A stretch of 9,653 nucleotides of DNA from Candidatus Omnitrophota bacterium (GCA_018829455.1 JAHJUB010000184.1:1-9653), one strand, 5' to 3'. Numbered from the stretch's first letter, positions 1 to 5,313 are shown. The notes: generated by a model from the sequence alone, not told the origin. Translations and numbers: made by a program.

Positions 1-507
1 TCAAACAGGAGTACCGCTTATTGGTATCCAACAGAGGAGGATATTGGTGTGCTGAGTAATGTTGTATTCACAGCCATAGATCCTGAGGATGCAAATTTAA
101 CAGCATCCTCATTACCTATAAATCTTACAGTAGAAGGCAAGCCCTTAGCAGTAATAGGATACATACACCCAGAATCTGCAAATAAGGGTGATACAGTTTC
201 ATTCAGTGGTGAGGGAAAAAGGGGGGTGATTATCGCATACGAATGGAGCTCTGACCTGGATGGACCCCTAAGTAACAACAAATCATTCACCACATCAACA
301 CTTTCAGTTGGGGTGCATACAATATCTTTCAGAGTCCAGTCCAGTAATGGACTGTGGTCTGATGAGGTAAACAAGACGATTGAGATAAAAAAACCCGGAG
401 GGGGCGGTGAGCCACCTCCAATGGACTTACGCCTGCTATATTTTATTACTGCAATGATTTTCATAATAATAGGCATAATCTTAACATTGCTCAGGTTCAG
501 GAAGTAG
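1..507 (+). CDS. C-terminal part of a PKD-domain surface protein with C-terminal membrane anchor (5' partial)
   Basis: The reading frame is open from base 1 and ends at TAG 505-507, giving 168 visible residues; the true start lies upstream, and the GTG at 49 is only an internal codon. Residues about 48-133 match a PKD/Ig-like beta-sandwich (GDTVSFSGEG, then YEWSSDLDG, then a VGVHTISFRV strand). A short Gly/Pro hinge (GGGGEPPP) follows, then a hydrophobic segment of about 20 residues and a basic tail LLRFRK at the very end. That architecture is typical of archaeal exported proteins held by a C-terminal membrane helix, with the bulk outside the cell. PKD domains are generally spacers or adhesion modules, and the main functional domain would lie upstream of the window. 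No catalytic motif is visible. The topology is fairly certain; the specific function is unknown. Confidence 0.8.
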   Translation, partial: SNRSTAYWYPTEEDIGVLSNVVFTAIDPEDANLTASSLPINLTVEGKPLAVIGYIHPESANKGDTVSFSGEGKRGVIIAYEWSSDLDGPLSNNKSFTTSTLSVGVHTISFRVQSSNGLWSDEVNKTIEIKKPGGGGEPPPMDLRLLYFITAMIFIIIGIILTLLRFRK

Positions 508-540
508 AATTTCCCTTAGGCTGCAAAAAATTTGATAGGA

Positions 541-580
541 AGGCTTATATACCAATAATACCATGAGAATGTTGAGGTGA
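541..580 (+). promoter_or_regulatory. Archaeal promoter and Shine-Dalgarno site for the PRC-barrel-like gene
   Basis: A TATA box TTATATA lies at 545-551, preceded by a purine-rich BRE-like ATAGGAAGGC. Its centre is about 39 bases before ATG 587, which would place transcription start near 572-576. A strong Shine-Dalgarno sequence GAGGTGA at 574-580, six bases before the ATG, fixes the start. The leader would be very short. Confidence 0.6.
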
Positions 581-586
581 GAATAT

Positions 587-1141
587 ATGGGAAATTGGAA
601 ACCTGAAAAGGTTAATGGAAAGGCAGTGTATGACAGGGACAACACAAAAATAGGCACAATGGACAAGTATTGGGCGGGCTGGAAGGAACTGGACTATGTG
701 TTCGGTATAAAACTTGAGCCTGTGATATCTGCAAGATATGTGAAAGGCATCACAAAACTCATGCCGGTGCAACATGGGGATATAGCGACTGTGACTGAAA
801 ATGTGAGCCTTAACAAAACTGTTGAGGAGTTAAGTGAGTTTTGGAACCAAGAAGTAGTTGCCGGTGGAGGCGTATACTCTGCTACCGATTTTTGGCAAAA
901 GCATGTATGCGACAGTGAAAACACAAAAATAGGTACAATACACACAACCGTAAGGGCAACGCCCAGGGGACTCAAACTGTTCGGTCTGTGTCTCGAGCCA
1001 GTAATATCTGAAAAATATGCTGAGGGAGCCACGAATCTCGTGCCTATAAACGCGGAACATATCTCTAAGGTAGAGGAAAACGTATTTCTGAATAAAACAA
1101 TTGGTGAGATAAGCAGATACTGGAAAAAAACTACTGAGTAA
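587..1141 (+). CDS. Tandem PRC-barrel-like protein (184 aa)
   Basis: This soluble protein is built from two copies of one domain, residues about 9-86 and 102-179, offset by 93 residues. The copies share NTKIGT (19-24 and 112-117), LEPVIS (43-48 and 126-131), a proline near the end of the small barrel (60 and 153) and ENVxLNKT (71-78 and 164-171). The opening pattern GKAVYDRDNTKIGT followed by beta strands is typical of PRC-barrel domains, which in archaea occur in small proteins and in RNA-processing or division-related proteins; the general role is binding or scaffolding. No signal peptide, membrane helix or catalytic motif is seen. The start is fixed by the GAGGTGA motif. It is a single-gene unit with its own promoter and an oligo-T stretch behind it. 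The duplication is directly visible; the PRC assignment is likely but rests on pattern only; the function is unknown. Confidence 0.75.
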   Translation: MGNWKPEKVNGKAVYDRDNTKIGTMDKYWAGWKELDYVFGIKLEPVISARYVKGITKLMPVQHGDIATVTENVSLNKTVEELSEFWNQEVVAGGGVYSATDFWQKHVCDSENTKIGTIHTTVRATPRGLKLFGLCLEPVISEKYAEGATNLVPINAEHISKVEENVFLNKTIGEISRYWKKTTE

Positions 1142-1149
1142 ACACCCCC

Positions 1150-1171
1150 CTCTTTTTATTTTTTATTGTTT
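1150..1171 (+). terminator. Oligo-T terminator after the PRC-barrel-like gene
   Basis: Nine bases after TAA 1139-1141 the plus strand becomes T-rich, with runs of five and six T in the twenty bases that follow. No stable hairpin precedes it, as expected for archaeal oligo-T termination. It overlaps the 3' end of the convergent small gene; on the minus strand a seven-T run lies at 1130-1124, inside the end of the PRC-barrel-like gene. Confidence 0.5.
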
Positions 1172-1330
1172 CCAGCCGTCCTCATTGAACGGGCAGTTTT
1201 CATCGCTGTCCAGATATTTTTTGATTAATGTCCACTTCTGATGTTTTCTAATCTTATAGATGCATTCATCAGAGTTACCTGGTTCAGTGTAAAGGCTGTG
1301 AATACAATGAGCGCAGACACTGCCTGTCAT
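1163..1330 (-). CDS. Small cysteine-containing hypothetical protein (55 aa)
   Basis: ATG 1330-1328 to TAA 1165-1163 encodes 55 residues beginning MTGSVCAHCIHSLY. Its ATG overlaps the TGA of the upstream small gene as ATGA, so translation is probably coupled. Four cysteines at 6, 9, 23 and 46 (CxxC, then single C, then CP), with nearby histidines at 8 and 11, suggest one metal site, possibly a minimal zinc finger; this is inference. The middle is basic (KIRKHQKW, KKYLD), and the C-terminus is NCPFNEDGWKQ. I do not recognise a family. Coding support comes from the ATGA overlap, the clean frame and the Cys spacing. It could be a regulator or a partner of the 52-aa protein encoded just before it. 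The gene ends only 21 bases from the convergent PRC-barrel-like gene. Confidence 0.55.
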   Translation of the reverse strand: MTGSVCAHCIHSLYTEPGNSDECIYKIRKHQKWTLIKKYLDSDENCPFNEDGWKQ

Positions 1331-1485
1331 ACTTTTACCCCCATGTATCTTGGATCATGGTTTGCAGGTATGTAAACATGAGTTTTAGGGTCAAGTAACC
1401 CGTGCATGTATTTGTTGATAATGTAGGCTGCGGATGCATTCTGCATTGCCTCCCTGGCAATGTTTTTCACTATTTTGCCGTTCAT
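1327..1485 (-). CDS. Small hypothetical protein (52 aa)
   Basis: ATG 1485-1483 to TGA 1329-1327 encodes 52 residues beginning MNGKIVKNIAREAM and ending HDPRYMGVKV. A strong Shine-Dalgarno GAGGTGA (minus strand 1497-1491) lies five bases before this ATG. An in-frame ATG also exists at 1503 but lies upstream of that motif, so 1485 is preferred. The first half is predicted to be an amphipathic helix (IVKNIAREAMQNASAAYIIN), with no membrane segment or cysteine. Its TGA overlaps the ATG of the next small gene, giving a two-gene unit. I do not recognise the family. Two tiny coupled genes of this kind can be a toxin-antitoxin pair, a mobile-element accessory or a small regulatory complex, but nothing in the sequence decides between these. 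Confidence 0.55.
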   Translation of the reverse strand: MNGKIVKNIAREAMQNASAAYIINKYMHGLLDPKTHVYIPANHDPRYMGVKV

Positions 1486-1490
1486 ATCGT

Positions 1491-1529
1491 TCACCTCAAA
1501 CATGTTATTTATAATCCGGCATAGATAAG
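1491..1529 (-). promoter_or_regulatory. Putative promoter and Shine-Dalgarno site for the small two-gene unit
   Basis: On the minus strand GAGGTGA occupies 1497-1491. Two TATA-like stretches lie upstream: TTATAAATAA at 1514-1505, whose spacing would put the transcript start near the ATG itself, and CTTATCTA at 1529-1522, which would leave a short leader containing the Shine-Dalgarno motif. The second spacing is more consistent with use of the ribosome binding site, though the first is the better TATA match. Confidence 0.35.
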
Positions 1530-1588
1530 GTTATTGTGTCGAGCCGTGACACGTGCTAACACTTGTATTAAGTGTATAACAGAAGGAG

Positions 1589-1617
1589 AAAAAACAGAAA
1601 ATGAAAGGACAAAAAAA
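1589..1617 (-). terminator. Minus-strand oligo-T tracts beyond the hairpin array
   Basis: Read on the minus strand, a run of seven T (1617-1611) is followed by T-rich sequence and a run of six T (1594-1589). These are the first good archaeal-type termination signals met by a transcript leaving the VWA gene at 1989, so the hairpin array at 1639-1950 would lie inside its 3' untranslated region. The plus strand here is A-rich and carries no such signal. Confidence 0.4.
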
Positions 1618-1638
1618 CTTATTGCCATCCTAAAATGC

Positions 1639-1685
1639 TATAGTGGAAGACATTAGTTTTTGATTATGTATCATGTCTTCCACTA
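1639..1685. repeat. Left bounding hairpin of the array
   Basis: A perfect 13-bp stem pairs 1641-1653 (TAGTGGAAGACAT) with 1673-1685, around a 19-base AT-rich loop. The arm at 1639-1652 is also nearly complementary to the far end of the element (1937-1950), so it can either fold locally or close the whole array. Confidence 0.85.
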
Positions 1686-1746
1686 CTGTAGTCGGAAACT
1701 TTGTTTCCGACACTTGCTGAAAACACTGTTTTCAGCTAATCTACAG
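1686..1746. repeat. Divergent first double-hairpin unit
   Basis: Two 21-base hairpins, GTCGGAAAC/GTTTCCGAC (1691-1711, loop TTT) and GCTGAAAAC/GTTTTCAGC (1716-1736, loop ACT), share the geometry but not the sequence of the three units that follow. CTGTAG at 1686-1691 is complementary to CTACAG at 1741-1746 and could close both hairpins into a three-way junction, although one base is shared with the first stem and three with CAG/AGG of the next. Confidence 0.75.
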
Positions 1747-1906
1747 GAATTCCTGTGGAATTCCTTAGAGCGCAGGAATCAGTGATTCCTGCTTGTCTAC
1801 AGGAAAATCTATGATTTTCCTTAGAGAGCAGGAAAGTCTCTTTCCTGCTTATCTACAGGAATGCGAAGCATTCCTTAGAGCGCAGGAATCTCTGATTCCT
1901 GCTTAA
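1741..1906. repeat. Three tandem 54-56-base double-hairpin units
   Basis: The units begin with CTACAG at 1741, 1797 and 1853. Each holds one hairpin of the AGGAA...TTCCT type, a TAGAG[C/A] linker, and one hairpin of the GCAGGAA...TTCCTGC type followed by CTT. Linkers are almost invariant, while stem interiors and loops (TGT, AGT, TAT, TCT, GAA, TCT) vary. There are no unique spacers as in CRISPR and no open frame. The third unit is two bases shorter because its first stem has 8 bp instead of 9. Confidence 0.88.
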
Positions 1907-1950
1907 GTGGAGGACAGTTTTGCTGTCAAATATTTCTGTCCTCCACTATA
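1906..1950. repeat. Right bounding hairpin of the array
   Basis: A perfect 12-bp stem pairs AGTGGAGGACAG (1906-1917) with 1936-1947, around an 18-base loop. An alternative small hairpin GACAG/CTGTC (1913-1917 with 1923-1927, loop TTTTG) competes with it. The right arm plus ATA at 1948-1950 mirrors the left end of the element. Confidence 0.85.
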
Positions 1951-1988
1951 AATTGGAAAATGTGTTCAGTACAGGCTCTAATCCTATT

Positions 1989-4022
1989 TTAGATGGGATG
2001 ATGATAATACGTGCCTTCACACCAGTCCGCAACATCATGGGCCAGTTCCGCACCCTCCTTACTTATATCCGCAACCAAGGTAATTATCCCCTGTTCCTTC
2101 ACAATACCGCACATCCTTTTTATTTCCATTTTTATATCTGTCCCTGGAACCGTTGGTGTGTTTGCTGTTCCATCTGTTATCAGCACCATAATAGGAATAT
2201 TTGTCCATCCTGATTTCAGCCTGTACTCTATGTGTTCTATGCAGAGCTTAATTCCAGAGGCAAGCGGTGTTGTACCCCCAAAAGGTATTTTTTCAAGATA
2301 CGGTAACGCTTTTTCAAGGTTTGAGGTGAAAGGAAGCACAATCTCTCCTTCATCACCAGAATACGTAATTAATGCTATCATGTTTCTCTTTTCATACGCC
2401 CTTACGAGCAGTGTTTTCACAAAAGCCTTTGCAATCTCAACCTTTATGCCTTCCTCCATGGAGCCGCTTGTATCCATACAAACTGCAATCAAACCTGCCA
2501 TCCTCCTTCTTTTAATCTGTATCTTAACGTCCTTTTTCTTTATTCTCACCCCTACTCCTACCTCATGCCCTCTTGTTGCCGCTGCCCTGATTGTTGGAAT
2601 GAATGCTAATTTCCCCATCATCTTCCCGGAAGCGTCTGTTACAGGCATCCTGTATTTCACATACTTCCCCCTTCCTTCTATTGTGAACACTGCGGACTGC
2701 TTACCTGATTTCCCGGTAACCTGTGTTAGAACCCTTCTGGTCATCATAATTAGTTCCTCTATCATTTTGCCAACGGTAGATGGGTCTACACTTACAAACT
2801 TTTCCTCTCTCTCACTCTTACCCCCTGGCGACACAGTTTTTGTGAGCAGGTCAAAAAACTCATCCATTTTCATCTCTTTATAATCCGTGTCTGATATCAT
2901 ATAAATGCTTATCATCCTTTTCCTCAGTTCATCTATGTTTGTTTTTTCTATTTTTTCTATTATGCTGTTTGCATCATCCTCATCAAAATCATCCACACAA
3001 TCCTTTGGTATCCTCACACCAAAAACAGGACCAAAAGTATCCATACCATAGTATCTGTCCAGTCTTTTCCTCATCTCAACCCTGATATCCACAATCTGAC
3101 GCTGCCTTCGCAAAACATCCAGCGCCTCAGCCAACACAGGATTACTCTCCTCAGGCCTATACAGCAAACAAATCATAGCCCTCATGTTTTTCGTGTTCTG
3201 TATTATATACTGCGCCATTTCTACACCATCATCATCCGCCCACTGCATATTATCCAATATAATCAACAACGGTTTTTTTTCCACCGCCATCTGTATAGTA
3301 TCCAGTATGTTCTTATGTACCTGCTTTTTCTCTTCCTCCAAACTAACCTCTACAGGATACCTCTTATCCACAATAGCACTTATAATGCTTTTTGCCCCTG
3401 TGAACCTCGCAGAATCACCATCCCATGATATAAGCACATCCCTATAAATCTCCTCTATTATACCCAATATCTTTTTTAAATCCTCCCTAACCTGCGGATG
3501 CTCCGTCTGTGTAACCGCTGCTGCAAAAATGTTTCCTCCATGCTCTACAAGTATAGTTGTATCCGCGTAATCCAGTCGTGCCAACCCACCTGCCGTATCC
3601 TTTTCCCTGAACGAGTACCCAACAAAATCCTGCAAGGCACTCAACATACCACCAATTAAATCTTCATCCACCACCCCCTGTTTCTGCGACACATGTAATA
3701 TTAGTTTTCCTGCATTAGTGATGATAAATATTTCATCCACTGTAATGTAATCTTTTCTTATGGGTATCAACGGCTTTTCAGCAACCTTGCTTAGCATATC
3801 TATCACAGGATTTTCATCCTTTTGGACAGTGCATGTCCCAGTTAATGTTAGAAAACCTCTTTTTTCAGCATAGTCCTTAAGTGTGTTGAGTATCTTGTTT
3901 TTCCCTATATCCGCCTCGCAACCCACCACTACCGTTTTCCCTTTTCCTATGAGTGTTTTATCTAAATATGCCTTCAAATTATCAGATTCATACCTAACAT
4001 CAAAATCTGCTTGATATGCCAT
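1989..4022 (-). CDS. STAND/AAA_16-like ATPase with inserted roadblock-like domain, fused to ChlD-type VWA domain (677 aa)
   Basis: Residue numbers count from ATG 4022; an upstream in-frame TTG at 4031 is possible, but the TATA-like spacing favours the ATG. Domains in order: a P-loop-like GCEADIGKN (34-42), where the usual S/T after GK is N; a roadblock/longin-like alpha/beta domain (about 95-203, ending SWDGD); a Walker B-like LDNMQWADD (256-264) typical of AAA_16/STAND ATPases; a linker; and a C-terminal half resembling the magnesium-chelatase D subunit, with the RAAATRGHE junction (479-487) and a VWA domain from about 508. The MIDAS is intact: D517, S519 and S521 of DTSGSM, T585 and D617. 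In chelatases the D subunit couples the ChlI ring to its substrate protein through the VWA domain. This is the last gene of the cluster, 44 bases after its paralogue. I infer it is the VWA partner of the ChlI-like protein encoded first. The target is unknown, and no signal peptide is seen. Confidence 0.82.
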   Translation of the reverse strand: MAYQADFDVRYESDNLKAYLDKTLIGKGKTVVVGCEADIGKNKILNTLKDYAEKRGFLTLTGTCTVQKDENPVIDMLSKVAEKPLIPIRKDYITVDEIFIITNAGKLILHVSQKQGVVDEDLIGGMLSALQDFVGYSFREKDTAGGLARLDYADTTILVEHGGNIFAAAVTQTEHPQVREDLKKILGIIEEIYRDVLISWDGDSARFTGAKSIISAIVDKRYPVEVSLEEEKKQVHKNILDTIQMAVEKKPLLIILDNMQWADDDGVEMAQYIIQNTKNMRAMICLLYRPEESNPVLAEALDVLRRQRQIVDIRVEMRKRLDRYYGMDTFGPVFGVRIPKDCVDDFDEDDANSIIEKIEKTNIDELRKRMISIYMISDTDYKEMKMDEFFDLLTKTVSPGGKSEREEKFVSVDPSTVGKMIEELIMMTRRVLTQVTGKSGKQSAVFTIEGRGKYVKYRMPVTDASGKMMGKLAFIPTIRAAATRGHEVGVGVRIKKKDVKIQIKRRRMAGLIAVCMDTSGSMEEGIKVEIAKAFVKTLLVRAYEKRNMIALITYSGDEGEIVLPFTSNLEKALPYLEKIPFGGTTPLASGIKLCIEHIEYRLKSGWTNIPIMVLITDGTANTPTVPGTDIKMEIKRMCGIVKEQGIITLVADISKEGAELAHDVADWCEGTYYHHPI
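2942..3077. repeat. 136-base direct repeat, identical to 4243-4378
   Basis: By direct reading every base of 2942-3077 equals the base 1301 positions further on. The tract encodes the same residues in both paralogues, including RLDRYYGMDTFGPVFGVRIP and a following acidic DDFDEDDAN. Identity extends to silent positions and stops abruptly at 3078, where the paralogues become strongly different. Confidence 0.9.
3352..3462. repeat. 111-base direct repeat, identical to 4653-4763
   Basis: Bases 3352-3462 equal 4653-4763 at every position, again with an offset of 1301. They encode the end of the roadblock-like domain and the segment after it (SWDGDSARFTGAKSIISAIV). The 274 bases between this tract and the other identical one differ at many positions in both genes, mostly at third codon positions. 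There is no indel, so the two tracts lie in strict register. Confidence 0.9.
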
Positions 4023-4056
4023 CACTGGCAAATATGTTTTTTCTGTTTAAATAATT
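4022..4056 (-). promoter_or_regulatory. Putative internal promoter giving a leaderless VWA-gene transcript
   Basis: In the 44-base gap between the paralogues the minus strand reads ATTATTTAAAC at 4055-4045, centred about 28 bases before ATG 4022. No Shine-Dalgarno motif precedes that ATG. This is the spacing of archaeal leaderless promoters, so the VWA gene may be expressed separately as well as by read-through. Confidence 0.4.
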
Positions 4057-4066
4057 ATCTGTTAGC

Positions 4067-5299
4067 TCAATATCTAGGTAATCTTCCCCTTTTGATTATG
4101 TTTGAAAATATACCAATCGCGGTTTCAAGAGTCCGCATTTTTGAAAGCATATTAAAAAATTCATCATATCCCATTTCCTTACTCTCCTTGTCTGATACTA
4201 TATAAACATTTTTTGTACTTTTTATGATGCTTTCTATGTTTATTTTTTCTATTTTTTCTATTATGCTGTTTGCATCATCCTCATCAAAATCATCCACACA
4301 ATCCTTTGGTATCCTCACACCAAAAACAGGACCAAAAGTATCCATACCATAGTATCTGTCCAGTCTTTTCCTCATCTCCACTTTGATTTCTATGATTTGA
4401 CGTTGTCTTCGCAGTACATTCAATGTCTGGGTTAGTGCCGGGTTGTTTTCCTCAGGTCTGTGTAGTAGGCAGAGCATGGTTCCTGTGTTTTTTGTGTTCT
4501 GTACCATGTACTGTGTTATTTCTATTGTGTCTTTGTCTGCCCATTGCATGTTGTCTATTATGAGTAGTAGTGGTTTTTTTTCCGTTATTGTTTGTATGGT
4601 GTTGAGTATGTTCCTATGTATCTGTTTTTCTTCATCCTCCAAACTAACAGGCACAGGATACCTCTTATCCACAATAGCACTTATAATGCTTTTTGCCCCT
4701 GTGAACCTCGCAGAATCACCATCCCATGATATAAGCACATCCCTATAAATCTCCTCTATTATATCCACTATCCTTTTTAAATCCTCCCTAACCTGCGGAT
4801 GCTCTGTCTGTGTAACCGCTGCTGCAAAAATATTTTTCCCATGCTCTATAAGTATCCTCGTATCCGCATAATCCAATCGTGCCAACCCACCCACTGCATC
4901 ATTACCTCTGAACGAGTACCTAACAAAATCCTGCAAAGAACTTAACATACCACCAACCAAATCCTCATCCCGGTTTTTCTGTCTCCTGGATACATGCGTC
5001 ACCAGCAGCCCTACCTTGTTTATGATAAATATTTCATCTATTGTGGCATAATCTTTTCTTATGGGTCTCAATGGTTTTTCAGCAACCTTGCTTAAAATGT
5101 CTATTATAGGATTTTCATCCTTTTGCACTGTGCATGTTGCAGTTAATGTTAGAATGCCTCTTTTTTTTGCATAATCTTTAAGTGTGTTGAGTATTTTGTT
5201 TTTCCCTATGTCTGCTTCACAACCCACCACTACCGTTTTCCCTTTCCCTGTAATTATCTCGTCTAAATATCCTTTTAGATCGTCAACATCCCATTTCAT
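4067..5299 (-). CDS. STAND/AAA_16-like ATPase with inserted roadblock-like domain (410 aa)
   Basis: This protein is colinear without gaps with the first part of the VWA-fusion protein over about 390 residues, then ends in a different short tail (METAIG-like region to RGRLPRY) instead of the ChlD/VWA half. It has the same altered P-loop GCEADIGKN (26-34), a roadblock/longin-like domain (about 88-195, ending SWDGD), and a Walker B-like IIDNMQWAD (247-255). The family of the second half (DNMQWAD, then CLLHRPEE) is that of AAA_16/STAND signal ATPases. Roadblock domains in prokaryotes commonly bind small Ras-like GTPases, and one is encoded 14 bases upstream, so a GTPase-sensing or GTPase-regulating role is inferred. 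The start is ATG 5299, with only a weak ribosome-binding match; expression is probably by translational coupling. The protein may form mixed oligomers with its longer paralogue. Confidence 0.8.
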   Translation of the reverse strand: MKWDVDDLKGYLDEIITGKGKTVVVGCEADIGKNKILNTLKDYAKKRGILTLTATCTVQKDENPIIDILSKVAEKPLRPIRKDYATIDEIFIINKVGLLVTHVSRRQKNRDEDLVGGMLSSLQDFVRYSFRGNDAVGGLARLDYADTRILIEHGKNIFAAAVTQTEHPQVREDLKRIVDIIEEIYRDVLISWDGDSARFTGAKSIISAIVDKRYPVPVSLEDEEKQIHRNILNTIQTITEKKPLLLIIDNMQWADKDTIEITQYMVQNTKNTGTMLCLLHRPEENNPALTQTLNVLRRQRQIIEIKVEMRKRLDRYYGMDTFGPVFGVRIPKDCVDDFDEDDANSIIEKIEKINIESIIKSTKNVYIVSDKESKEMGYDEFFNMLSKMRTLETAIGIFSNIIKRGRLPRY

Positions 5300-5313
5300 G
5301 TCATCATAACCAT

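Larger units (their letters stand above)
1639..1950. repeat. Compound hairpin array bounded by 14-base inverted repeats
   Basis: This 312-base noncoding element is almost entirely palindromic. A large left hairpin (1641-1685) and a large right hairpin (1906-1947) bracket eight small ones starting at 1691, 1716, 1745, 1772, 1801, 1828, 1857 and 1882. Seven small hairpins have a perfect 9-bp stem and a 3-base loop; the one at 1857 has an 8-bp stem. Hairpin starts are 25-29 bases apart. Outer bases of the stems are conserved (AGGAA/TTCCT or GCAGGAA/TTCCTGC), while inner bases vary in matched pairs: TTCC/GGAA, AATC/GATT, TGC/GCA. Such compensation implies selection on folding in RNA or single-stranded DNA. 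The outermost arms, 1639-1652 and 1937-1950, are inverted repeats matching at 13 of 14 positions. It lies between the end of the VWA gene and the small-gene promoter. The structure is plain; the function is unknown. Confidence 0.9.

Noticed and set aside
694..1060. Minus-strand open frames opposite the PRC-barrel-like gene
   Set aside because: They lie wholly inside the well-supported plus-strand gene with its own promoter and Shine-Dalgarno site and show no domain of their own.
1601..1633. Ten-codon plus-strand mini-ORF with an AAGGAG-like site upstream
   Set aside because: It is too short, the spacing to the ribosome-site match is about 12 bases, and the A-rich stretch is better explained as minus-strand oligo-T termination signal.
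1741..1906. Tandem repeats as a CRISPR array
   Set aside because: The repeat units are contiguous, every unit is itself two palindromes, there are no unique spacers of uniform length, and no cas genes are nearby.
1639..1950. Insertion sequence or transposon
   Set aside because: It has inverted-repeat ends but no transposase frame, and I see no clear target-site duplication next to it; a non-autonomous element remains possible and is kept as a hypothesis only.
2011..2883. Long plus-strand open frame (290 codons) opposite the VWA gene
   Set aside because: It is a shadow of the minus-strand gene, whose VWA and ChlD motifs are unmistakable; the plus-strand translation is low-complexity and hydrophobic with no recognisable domain.
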